Assembly (NCBI GenBank): GCA_017615275.1
Contig: JAGAAO010000038.1
Span: forward strand, 1 to 64,000
Reading direction: 5' to 3'
Length of the DNA stretch: 64,000 nt
DNA from: Butyrivibrio sp.
Lineage (GTDB): Bacteria > Bacillota > Clostridia > Lachnospirales > Lachnospiraceae
Part shown: in pieces, positions 43,377 to 51,134 of the stretch
Position numbering within the stretch: position 1 is the stretch's first letter
How the letters are laid out: each line of letters starts with the position of its first letter
The notes under the pieces: generated by a model
What the model was told of the DNA's origin: nothing
Seen by the model: only the letters and a program-made list of their open reading frames with translations
The model's database searches: none
Program-made: the position numbers and the translations under genes

Positions 43377-43444
43377 TTGAAAAGTGATATTCTGCTAAAA
43401 TTTTTAAACTATAGGACAGGAATAATCAGAAAGAAGGTTGTATT

Positions 43445-45214
43445 TTGGAAAAAGTACTGGAATTGATATCTAAGGAAGTGGGAAATGCATTCGAGGCAGC
43501 AGGCTATGAGCGCGAACTCGGAAGGGTTACGATCTCTAACAGACCCGATCTGTGCGAATACCAGTGTAACGGAGCTATGGCGGGTGCCAAGAAGTACGGC
43601 AAAGCGCCTTTTATGATAGCTGATGATGTTGCGGCTAAGCTTCAGGACAACGACATGTTTGAAAAAGTTGAGTCTGTGAAGCCCGGATTTCTTAATATTA
43701 TTGTGAGCGGCGATTTTGCTCGCAGCTATATTGTTAAGATGCTTCATGAGAAGCACATGGGAGTTACTCTTCCGGGACACGAGCCCACATTCATTCTCGA
43801 TTACGGCGGACCCAATGTGGCTAAGCCTCTTCACGTCGGACATCTTCGTTCAGCGGTTATCGGAGAGAGTATCAAGAGAATCCTCAGATATACGGGACAT
43901 AAGGTTACGGGAGATATCCATCTTGGCGATTGGGGGCTTCAGATGGGACTTGTTATCACAGGTTTAAAAGAGAGAAAGCCCGACCTTTGCTATTTTGATC
44001 CCGATTATACCGGTGCATATCCAAAGGAAGCACCTTTTACTGTTTCAGAGCTTGAAGAGATCTATCCCGAAGCAAGCAAGAAGTCCAAAGAGGACGAGGC
44101 GTTCAAGGCAGCAGCCATGGAGGCTACAAAGCTTCTTCAGGACGGTTACAAGCCGTACAGAGCTCTTTGGCATCATATATTGAATGTGTCTGTTACAGAC
44201 CTTAAGAAGAATTACAAGAATCTTTCAGTTGATTTTGACCTCTGGAGAGGTGAGTCTAATGTTCACGACATCATCCCCGGAATGGTTGATTATATGAAAT
44301 CGCATGACTATGCGCATGAGAGCCAGGGAGCTCTTGTGGTTGATGTTGCAGAGGAGACCGATACAAAAGAGATTCCGCCTTGCATGATCCTTAAGTCAGA
44401 CGGAGCTTCTTTGTACAACACAACAGACCTCGCAACTATTATGCAGCGTATGGAGGAGTTTAAGCCTGAAGGACTTATCTATGTTGTAGATAAGAGACAG
44501 GAGCTTTACTTTACGCAGGTATTCCGCTGCGCAAGAAAGACCAAGCTCGTTATGCCCGAGACAGAACTTCACTTTGTTGGTTTCGGAACAATGAACGGTG
44601 CGGACGGAAAGCCGTTTAAGACAAGAGATGGCGGAGTTATGCGTCTTGAGAATCTCATTGCAGAGATTGATGAGAAGATGTATGCAAGGATAAAAGAAGG
44701 CAATGCCGATATCAGCGATGAGGAAGCAAAAGATACAGCTCACAAGGTTGCGCTTGCTGCAATCAAGTACGGCGATCTTTCAAATCAGCCTTCTAAAGAT
44801 TACATTTTTGATATTGATAAATTTACTTCATTTGAGGGAGATACAGGTCCGTACATTCTCTATACAATGGTTCGTATCAAATCTATCCTCAAGAAGTACG
44901 AGGAAGCGGGCGGAAACGTCAAGGAAGCAAAGCTTGGCAATCCCGACAGCGATGCTATGAAGAGCCTCATGCTTCTTCTTACAAGATTTGCCGATTCTGT
45001 TGAAAGTGCAGCTAAGGATCTTGCTCCTAACAGAATCTGTGCATATATTTACGATCTCAGCAATGCATTCAACAGTTTCTATCACGGAACCAAGATTCTT
45101 GCAGAGACTGATGAGTACAAAAAGGAAAGCTATATTGCATTGTTATCCGTGACTTTGGGAATACTCGAGAAAGGCATCGATCTTCTCGGATTCAGCGCAC
45201 CTGAGCGCATGTAA
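43445..45214 (+). CDS. argS: Arginyl-tRNA synthetase
   Basis: The 589-residue class I synthetase has the N-terminal Add-1 domain, the HIGH-type motif KPLHVGHLRSAVIG, DWGLQMGL, and the C-terminal DALR anticodon-binding domain (YILYTMVRIKSILKKYEEAG onward). The start is a TTG preceded by AGAAAGAAGG. Confidence 0.97.
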   Translation: MEKVLELISKEVGNAFEAAGYERELGRVTISNRPDLCEYQCNGAMAGAKKYGKAPFMIADDVAAKLQDNDMFEKVESVKPGFLNIIVSGDFARSYIVKMLHEKHMGVTLPGHEPTFILDYGGPNVAKPLHVGHLRSAVIGESIKRILRYTGHKVTGDIHLGDWGLQMGLVITGLKERKPDLCYFDPDYTGAYPKEAPFTVSELEEIYPEASKKSKEDEAFKAAAMEATKLLQDGYKPYRALWHHILNVSVTDLKKNYKNLSVDFDLWRGESNVHDIIPGMVDYMKSHDYAHESQGALVVDVAEETDTKEIPPCMILKSDGASLYNTTDLATIMQRMEEFKPEGLIYVVDKRQELYFTQVFRCARKTKLVMPETELHFVGFGTMNGADGKPFKTRDGGVMRLENLIAEIDEKMYARIKEGNADISDEEAKDTAHKVALAAIKYGDLSNQPSKDYIFDIDKFTSFEGDTGPYILYTMVRIKSILKKYEEAGGNVKEAKLGNPDSDAMKSLMLLLTRFADSVESAAKDLAPNRICAYIYDLSNAFNSFYHGTKILAETDEYKKESYIALLSVTLGILEKGIDLLGFSAPERM

Positions 45215-45223
45215 AGGAATGAT

Positions 45224-46582
45224 ATGAGAATATCCAAGGATAGTACAAATGACCATATAATCAGCAACAGGAAAATGCTCCTGTTGCTGATTCCTATTAT
45301 AGCGGAACAGTTTTTGACTTCTCTTATGGGAATGGCTGATTCCATGATGGTGAGTAATGTCGGTGCGGCGGCTCTTTCGGGAGTTTCGCTTGTCGACTCG
45401 ATCAACATTCTGGTGGTGCAGGCATTTAATGCGATGGCTACAGGCGGCGTTATCATTTGTTCCACTTACATAGGGCAGGGTGACAAGAAAAGAGCCAATG
45501 AATCCGCAAGGCAGGTTCTTCTGGTGTCTACGGTGATGGCTGTCACGTTGATGATCTTGGGACTTATATTCAGAGTGAGACTTCTTAGGCTTGTGTTCGG
45601 GCAGGTTGATCCCGATGTTATGTCCGCTGCGAATATCTATTTTCTTTTGACCATAATCTCGTACCCCGGCGTATCTATAGCCGCTGCGGGAAGTGCGATA
45701 TTCAGATCTCAGGACAATACAAAGCTTCCAATGAACGTGGCTATAGTGTCCAATATACTCAATGTTGCGGGAAACGCTGTTCTGATCTACGGCTTTAAGA
45801 TGGGCGTTACGGGAGCTGCCATAGCTACTTTGGCTTCTAGGATATTTTCGGCGGTCGTTCTGATGGTTCTGCTTCGAAGAGATAAATATGAGATTTCGGT
45901 GAGAGATTACTTCAAGATAAGGCCTGATGCAGATAAGATAAAAAGGATTCTGTCGATGGGCATTCCGAACGGCATAGAGAATTCTATGTTCCAGTTCGGC
46001 AAGCTTGCGATCCAGTCGTCGGTTTCGACTCTCGGAACGGTTGCAATCGCTGCTCAGGCTATGACAAATATTCTTGAGAATGTTAACGGTGTTGCGGGAA
46101 TCGGCGTCGGTATTGGTCTTATGACTATTGTCGGTCACTGTCTCGGCGCGGGCAGGAAGGACGAAGCAATCTACTACACCAAGAAGATGGTGGGCTGGGG
46201 ATATATTGCAATCCTTTTAAGCTGTCTTCTTGCCTATGCGATTGCATTCCCTGTGACGAGTCTTGCGGGTATGACTAAGGAGAGTGCAAGTCTCTGTATC
46301 TATATGCTTGGCTGGATAACGATCGTAAAGCCGATCTTATGGGCGCCGTCGTTTGTGACTCCGTATGCAATGCGCGCAGCGGGAGATGTGAAGTTCTCGA
46401 TGCTTATCGCTACACTTACCATGTGGCTCTGCCGCGTATCAATGGCGGTCTATCTCATAAGAGTGGCACACATTGGCGCAATGGGCGTGTGGATCGGCAT
46501 GTTCTGCGACTGGGGCATAAGGGGAATTATTTTCACTTGGAGATTTAAGAGTAGGAAATGGATTCATAAAGTGGTAGAATGA
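45224..46582 (+). CDS. MATE-family multidrug/metabolite efflux transporter
   Basis: The 452-residue protein has twelve predicted membrane spans in two similar halves and MATE features (IIAEQFLTSLMGMADSMMVS at the start, FNAMATGGVIICSTYIGQGD). It would export a cation or drug using Na+ or H+. It begins 9 bases after argS. The substrate is unknown. Confidence 0.92.
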   Translation: MRISKDSTNDHIISNRKMLLLLIPIIAEQFLTSLMGMADSMMVSNVGAAALSGVSLVDSINILVVQAFNAMATGGVIICSTYIGQGDKKRANESARQVLLVSTVMAVTLMILGLIFRVRLLRLVFGQVDPDVMSAANIYFLLTIISYPGVSIAAAGSAIFRSQDNTKLPMNVAIVSNILNVAGNAVLIYGFKMGVTGAAIATLASRIFSAVVLMVLLRRDKYEISVRDYFKIRPDADKIKRILSMGIPNGIENSMFQFGKLAIQSSVSTLGTVAIAAQAMTNILENVNGVAGIGVGIGLMTIVGHCLGAGRKDEAIYYTKKMVGWGYIAILLSCLLAYAIAFPVTSLAGMTKESASLCIYMLGWITIVKPILWAPSFVTPYAMRAAGDVKFSMLIATLTMWLCRVSMAVYLIRVAHIGAMGVWIGMFCDWGIRGIIFTWRFKSRKWIHKVVE

Positions 46583-46704
46583 GGAACTGATAAGATGTGA
46601 TTCAGTTGTGCTCCCTGCCGTAAGGCATGAAGCTTGACTGAAGGATTCTTAGTAGACAATTATTATAGTAATACACCGAAAATATTGTAAGGAGAGTAAA
46701 GGAA

Positions 46705-46998
46705 ATGGCAGATTTTGTAAGCATTGATCCTGAGGAGGATTCACTGGCGTATCGTTATGATACACAGCTTCTTATAGACAGAAGAGACAAGGACCTTGAC
46801 GAGGATGAGATACAGGAATACATCATGGAAGTTATCGAAGGCAACAGTCTTATCGTTGCGGGAGATGAGGATCTTATAAAGATTCATTATCATACCAACG
46901 AGCCGTGGCGCGTTCTTGAGTACTGCAACACGGTAGGCGAGATCTACGACATCGTAGTGGAAGATATGATCCGCCAGTCAAATGGATTGCAGGGGTAA
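46705..46998 (+). CDS. Stand-alone C-terminal domain related to DAK2/FakA-type kinases
   Basis: The 97-residue protein matches a segment of the DAK2-domain fatty-acid/DhaK-like kinase proteins: YRYDTQLLIDRRDKDLDEDE, GNSLIVAGDEDLIKIHYHTN, and WRVLEYCNTVGEIYDIVVED. In full-length FakA-type proteins this region lies after the kinase domain and contacts the DegV-type lipid carrier. Here it is alone behind GTAAGGAGAG, so it appears to be an intact small gene. The 122-base leader has weak hairpins but nothing I can name. Confidence 0.75.
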   Translation: MADFVSIDPEEDSLAYRYDTQLLIDRRDKDLDEDEIQEYIMEVIEGNSLIVAGDEDLIKIHYHTNEPWRVLEYCNTVGEIYDIVVEDMIRQSNGLQG

Positions 46999-47090
46999 TT
47001 GTATAAGGATAAAGTATAAAGGATGATGTATCAAGGTTCTGACAAAAAGGATTGTGATGGATAGCAGACTGCGGATAGCAGATTGCTGCT

Positions 47091-47136
47091 GAATCCAGAT
47101 AAGAATGCCGCGAGTGATGGCTTTTATCTGGGATTA
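47091..47136. repeat. Single unit of the CCAGATAA...TTATCTGG palindromic repeat
   Basis: AATCCAGATAAGA at 47092 is matched by TTTTATCTGGGATT about 20 bases later. It is the same palindrome type as the three tandem units at 30859-31049, and here it sits at the convergent ends of two genes. Confidence 0.65.
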
Positions 47137-48105
47137 TTCCAGACTGTCAATATGATCTTTTATGATTTTTGCACATTCTTCTGTACGATCCATGTATATT
47201 GCATGTTTACCATGTAAAGGAACATACTCACATTTTCCGATTTTTTCTTCTAATGGAGTCCAATATGTTTCTTTGAATTCAGGTTTTTCATCAAAGGAAT
47301 ATGTAGCATCAATAAAGAGCTTGGGAATATCGTTTGGCTTTAAATTGTCCAGAACAGTTTTAGCATTTTGGTATGCTAAATTTACTTCAGACATATTTGC
47401 GTGTGAACCGGTTGTTTTTGAAAACATATAGACATTCATATCAAGTTCTTTATTGGTCATACTATCAATATCAGCAAGAGCTCCATATACTGATTTCATA
47501 AAAATTGATTCAAGACCAACTTTTTCTGCTACATTAAGTGTATGCCACTTCTTTTTATCTTTGCGGTTTTTTTCTTCGTCTATATAGGTGCAAAGTGAAC
47601 CATCCATAAATATTACATCTTCAATTTCATCCGGATATTTGTTCTGCCAATAAGTTGAATAAAGTCCACCGATTGAGTGTGCAAGCAAAACATAAGGACC
47701 TTCTTCACCCATATTTTTAAGAACCGTTCTATAATCTTCCACAATCTGTTCTACGGTACGGTCAGTTTTTGTATCTTCACTGAAACCATAGCCCGCTCTG
47801 TCTATAAATATAAGCTGATTATCCTTTTCAATATCTTTCGTCATATTTCGCCATGCAAAATTCATGGTGCCGTCATTAAGTCCCGAACAGCATACTATTT
47901 TGTGCTTTCCGTTTTCGTTTCCAACTTTTAATGCGTTTAGTTTATAATCTCCTGCGGATACCAAATTACAATATCCGTCATTTTTCAACTGGTTCATTAT
48001 GTTATGAAGTTTAATCCTGTAGTGAATAGATGTGATTAATAATAAAACAACTATAACTCCCAGAATTATTGCAAGACCTTTGCCTATTATTTTTAATACC
48101 TTCAT
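47134..48105 (-). CDS. Membrane-anchored alpha/beta hydrolase
   Basis: The 323-residue protein has one N-terminal membrane span (about residues 9-30) and an external alpha/beta-hydrolase domain. The nucleophile elbow is AHSIGGLY, DRAGYGFS forms an oxyanion-side loop, and the catalytic His is in LHGKHAIYMD near the C-terminus. Substrate is unknown. The gene is on the minus strand, is visibly more A+T-rich than its neighbours, and has its own promoter with an operator-like palindrome, which suggests acquisition by transfer. Confidence 0.85.
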   Translation of the reverse strand: MKVLKIIGKGLAIILGVIVVLLLITSIHYRIKLHNIMNQLKNDGYCNLVSAGDYKLNALKVGNENGKHKIVCCSGLNDGTMNFAWRNMTKDIEKDNQLIFIDRAGYGFSEDTKTDRTVEQIVEDYRTVLKNMGEEGPYVLLAHSIGGLYSTYWQNKYPDEIEDVIFMDGSLCTYIDEEKNRKDKKKWHTLNVAEKVGLESIFMKSVYGALADIDSMTNKELDMNVYMFSKTTGSHANMSEVNLAYQNAKTVLDNLKPNDIPKLFIDATYSFDEKPEFKETYWTPLEEKIGKCEYVPLHGKHAIYMDRTEECAKIIKDHIDSLE

Positions 48106-48151
48106 ACCATTTTCTCCATTTTCTTACTGCATTCATTATACCATGTGTGTC

Positions 48152-48202
48152 GTAGTACTCTATCTATCGTAGTATACTACTACGGCTTGTATGGTGTGTC
48201 AA
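48152..48202 (-). promoter_or_regulatory. Promoter with operator-like palindrome for the alpha/beta hydrolase
   Basis: On the minus strand TTGACA (48197-48202), a 17-base spacer and TAGTAT (48174-48179) form a good promoter. The -10 box lies inside the palindrome CGTAGTATACTACTACG (48168-48184), and a GTAGTAC half-site lies at 48152-48158. A second TATAAT is at 48135-48140. A repressor is likely but not encoded next door. Confidence 0.65.
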
Positions 48203-48360
48203 TACTTTGTTTTGGCGTATGTAGCTGTTTGGGATAAAATATATATTATTATTGAGAATGAAGGATAAATATTAAGCTCAAAATCTGACCAAAAGAAAAA
48301 CTGCTAAACAGTGGCTTCTATAATCCTGTAACTGTTTAGCAGTCTGTGCATATCAACTTT

Positions 48361-49671
48361 TTATACTTCGGTGCGAATCAGATATGAGGTGTAGGGCGGG
48401 ATGTCGAGACCGCCGCCAAAATCGATTTCGTCACCTGTTATGAGGTCGACGCCTTTACCTGCGTTTGCGTTAAAGTCAGCGTGGAAAGGAGCGCCGTCGA
48501 CATTGATAACGGTAAGGACGCGGTCGCTTTCACTTTTTCTCTGGAAAATGCATTGCCTGTTGGTAAGAAGAAGTGAAGAGAAGTCGCCGTAATTCAATGC
48601 TTCTGAGTCAGCTTTTGCTTTGCAAAGCATTGAAATGTGTTCTGTGAGTTCATTCCATTTTGGCTTGTCAAAGCTTGGTCTGAGCGCAGGGTCACCCTCT
48701 GATTTCAGTGCTTTTACGCCCCATTCACTTCCATAGTAGATAGTAGGAATTCCGGGCATTCCGAACATCAAAGTGTAGATGAGCTTTAGGTGCTCGGGAT
48801 TAGTGAGGATGCTTGCAATTCGGCTGACATCATGGTTATCTACAAAAGACAGAAGGTGTTTTCCTCTGTACAAAGTCCAGTTTTCGGGGCCAAATTGACG
48901 AAGGAGAGAGTGGACTATCTCAAACAGGTTCATGCTGTTAAGAGCCGAGAACATGCCTTTATAGCATTCATAGTTGGTTGCGCTGTGGCAGAGATCGTCG
49001 CCCATGATCCTGTTGTAATCACCGCCGATCATTTCTCCCGTAAGGAAGAATTCATCTTTCATAGATGCCGTCTCTCTTCTGAGAGTCCTTAAGAAGTCCT
49101 GATCGATACAGTAGGCAACGTCGAGCCTTAGCCCGTCTATATCAAATTCTTTTATCCAGAGACGAATACTGTCAAGAAGGTATTCTGTGACCTGGGGATT
49201 CTTGAGATTGAGTTTTACAAGGTCGTAGTTGCCTTCCCAGCCTTCGTACCACAGACCGTCATTGTAGTTGCTGTTTCCGTCAAAATTAATGTGGAACCAA
49301 TCTTTGTATTTTGAATCCCACTTTTTTTCAACAACATCTTTAAAACCAAAGAACCCTCTGCCTGCATGGTTAAAGACTCCGTCGAGAATGACTTTTATTC
49401 CTTTCTCGTGAAGCGCTTCGCAGACTTTGGCAAAATCTTCGTTTGTACCGAGCCTTACGTCAATCTTGCGGTAGTCTCTTGTGTTGTAGCCGTGAGTGTC
49501 TGATTCGAAGATGGGGTTAAACAAAACAGCGCCAACACCGAGTTTTTCAAGGTGCGGTATCCAATCGATGAACTTGAGGATTCTGTGCTCGAGTTTTCCG
49601 TCATTCTCATAGGGTGCGCCGCAGAATCCAAGCGGATATATCTGATAAAAAGAAGTTTCATAAGCCCACAT
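48361..49671 (-). CDS. GH13 alpha-amylase family enzyme (neopullulanase/cyclomaltodextrinase-like)
   Basis: The 436-residue cytoplasmic enzyme has the four GH13 regions: DGVFNHAG, DGLRLDVA with the nucleophile Asp, LTGEMIGG with the acid Glu, and FVDNHDVSR with the transition-state Asp. It should hydrolyse imported maltodextrins. AAAGGAGG 9 bases upstream of the ATG at 49671 fixes the start; the longer frame reads into the tRNA promoter region. The previous gene on this strand is a different, separately promoted hydrolase. Confidence 0.92.
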   Translation of the reverse strand: MWAYETSFYQIYPLGFCGAPYENDGKLEHRILKFIDWIPHLEKLGVGAVLFNPIFESDTHGYNTRDYRKIDVRLGTNEDFAKVCEALHEKGIKVILDGVFNHAGRGFFGFKDVVEKKWDSKYKDWFHINFDGNSNYNDGLWYEGWEGNYDLVKLNLKNPQVTEYLLDSIRLWIKEFDIDGLRLDVAYCIDQDFLRTLRRETASMKDEFFLTGEMIGGDYNRIMGDDLCHSATNYECYKGMFSALNSMNLFEIVHSLLRQFGPENWTLYRGKHLLSFVDNHDVSRIASILTNPEHLKLIYTLMFGMPGIPTIYYGSEWGVKALKSEGDPALRPSFDKPKWNELTEHISMLCKAKADSEALNYGDFSSLLLTNRQCIFQRKSESDRVLTVINVDGAPFHADFNANAGKGVDLITGDEIDFGGGLDIPPYTSYLIRTEV

Positions 49672-49761
49672 GTTTGTAGCCTCCTTTGACGAAATACTAT
49701 TCATAAGCATATTATATACCGATTTATTCCGATAAATTGGAAAATTTTTGAAAAATACGTG

Positions 49762-49791
49762 TTGACAACGGGTATAGCTACGATGTATAGT
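49762..49791 (+). promoter_or_regulatory. Promoter of the tRNA-Met gene
   Basis: A perfect TTGACA (49762-49767), an 18-base spacer and TATAGT (49786-49791) lie about 37 bases before the mature tRNA. The amylase gene diverges from this region. Confidence 0.8.
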
Positions 49792-49827
49792 ATCTAAGTC
49801 GGCTGTTTCAAACGGCCGGTCGGACAT

Positions 49828-49901
49828 GGCGAGATAGCTCAGTTGGCTAGAGCACGCGGTTCATACCCGCGGTGTCGAGGGTTCGAATCCCCCTCTCGCT
49901 A
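49828..49901 (+). tRNA. tRNA-Met (anticodon CAT)
   Basis: A full cloverleaf is visible: acceptor GGCGAGA/TCTCGCT (first pair G-U), D-arm GCTC/GAGC, anticodon arm CGCGG-TTCATAC-CCGCG with CAT at 49862-49864, and T-arm GAGGG-TTCGAAT-CCCCC. The second T-stem pair is A-C rather than A-T. No CCA is encoded; the next bases after the discriminator A are CTA. The normal D-arm and acceptor pairing suggest an elongator tRNA, though a CAT anticodon modified to read isoleucine AUA cannot be excluded. Confidence 0.93.
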
Positions 49902-49908
49902 CTAATTT

Positions 49909-49965
49909 AAAAACTCAGCAATCATGCAAAAAGATTCTTAAAGGGGCATGGTTGCTGAGTTTTTT
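49909..49965 (+). terminator. Terminator of the tRNA gene
   Basis: A 19-bp stem with one G-U pair (49909-49927 with 49946-49964) ends in a T-run. Confidence 0.9.
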
Positions 49966-50061
49966 AATGTAAATAGTAATTGTTATTGTTTAGATTTTAA
50001 ACATAAAAAATCACTTTTTAAATATCAAAGGGCACACGAAAAGGCACACGACATTTTTGTA

Positions 50062-50277
50062 TTATCCGAATAATTCTCTCTCATATTCTTTTGAAATTTT
50101 TTCATTAAATATCTTGGAATACTCCTCTCTTTTTTCCTTAAAAGGTCGATCATATATTGTTGTAAGAATATTTGAGTTTTTGCTCCATCCGCCTTCAGCT
50201 TCTATATATTTTGTCGGCATAAATTCGGATCTTATTGACGCTGCAAATTTTCGGAGGTCATGCAGCCTGCAATTCAC
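50062..50277 (-). pseudogene. C-terminal fragment of a tyrosine recombinase (phage/ICE integrase)
   Basis: The 71-residue frame carries the catalytic end of a tyrosine recombinase: RLHDLRKFAAS with the His-x-x-Arg motif, EGGWSKNSN at the third motif position, and TIYDRPFKEKREE with the nucleophile Tyr. A functional integrase is about 350-400 residues, and the rest is missing. It points toward the tRNA-Met gene 160 bases away, as integrases do after insertion into a tRNA 3' end. It marks a decayed integrated element. Confidence 0.8.
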
Positions 50278-50385
50278 ACAAGAAAAATTGGAAAAAGTAA
50301 AATAAATATTGTATTATATTGTACAGGTTAGGAGCGGCGTTTTATTTTCCTTGTAAAGAGCGAATAAAAAAGACCGTCAAAAATG

Positions 50386-50417
50386 AACCGCTTAGCATTA
50401 AAAGCTAGGCGGTTTTT
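50386..50417 (+). terminator. Terminator-like hairpin before the orphan gene
   Basis: An 11-bp stem with one G-U pair (AACCGCTTAGC at 50386-50396, GCTAGGCGGTT at 50404-50414) is followed by T residues. It sits 27 bases before the next start codon, so it may act as a leader attenuator or end a lost upstream gene. Confidence 0.6.
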
Positions 50418-50443
50418 GTTTATGTAAGAAGGTAGGAAAAATA

Positions 50444-51046
50444 ATGGATTCTATAGAAAACAAAACACCAAAAACAGTTGAAGAATTGAGGGAGTGTTGC
50501 GATTGTATCGAGTTGACGATACCTGTTATACCCGGTGATAGTAGGCGACCCAAATATGGGATATATAAAGATAAAAAAACAGGGGAGTATTTTTTATGTT
50601 ACAAAAAATACTCCCCAAATGATGGTCGTGAATATGTAGAAAAAATTTCTTTTAGTGATGAAGAAAGTGTAGTTACAGAGCTATATAGGCGATTAAAAGA
50701 AGAATATGATGGACTCAGGTTTGAAAAGAATCTGAAAAAGTATTCGGCTCAACAGACGGAGCCAATAGATCCTTTTTATTATGCGGAACTTGCCAAAAAA
50801 ACTATGCAAGAAGAAAAAGAAAAAAAAGAAAGTGACGAGGTTATAAAGGCACACCGTGAAAAAGCTACATTGTGGCGCAAGGGAGAATCATCTAATTCAT
50901 TGAAGAAAGAAGCGTCTCACGTGTATGACGGCGGATGGATCGAGATGCTTTCTGAAAAAATTAAGGATACCGTTGCTATGATAAAAGATAGGGGGAAGGA
51001 TATACTTGTTGCGATAAAAGATTGGGTTATGGATATATTTTCATAA
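50444..51046 (+). CDS. Hypothetical protein, 200 residues, within the relic element
   Basis: I do not recognise this protein. It is soluble and highly charged, with a compact N-terminal part (KYGIYKDKKTGEYFLCYKKY looks like beta strands) and a long Lys/Glu helix, ending in two short amphipathic helices (IKDTVAMIKDRGKDILVAIK). The A+T-rich base use and location beside an integrase relic suggest it arrived with the mobile element. AAGGTAGG precedes the start. Confidence 0.65.
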   Translation: MDSIENKTPKTVEELRECCDCIELTIPVIPGDSRRPKYGIYKDKKTGEYFLCYKKYSPNDGREYVEKISFSDEESVVTELYRRLKEEYDGLRFEKNLKKYSAQQTEPIDPFYYAELAKKTMQEEKEKKESDEVIKAHREKATLWRKGESSNSLKKEASHVYDGGWIEMLSEKIKDTVAMIKDRGKDILVAIKDWVMDIFS

Positions 51047-51099
51047 CAGGGATGCCTGTATTCTTTATCTTTTTTGTAATGGCATTCAATCACATAATA

Positions 51100-51134
51100 T
51101 ATACAACGCCGAAAAAAGATACTATAATCAATAT
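51100..51134 (+). promoter_or_regulatory. Promoter placing the EAL gene transcript start at its ATG
   Basis: A perfect TATAAT at 51123-51128 with TATACA at 51100-51105 (17-base spacer) predicts transcription from about 51134-51136, the first base of the ATG at 51135. No ribosome binding site exists upstream of the ATG. Confidence 0.55.

Noticed and set aside
46583-46704. Possible tRNA or riboswitch between the MATE and DAK-domain genes
   Set aside because: Short hairpins are present but no cloverleaf, no known aptamer motif and no terminator.
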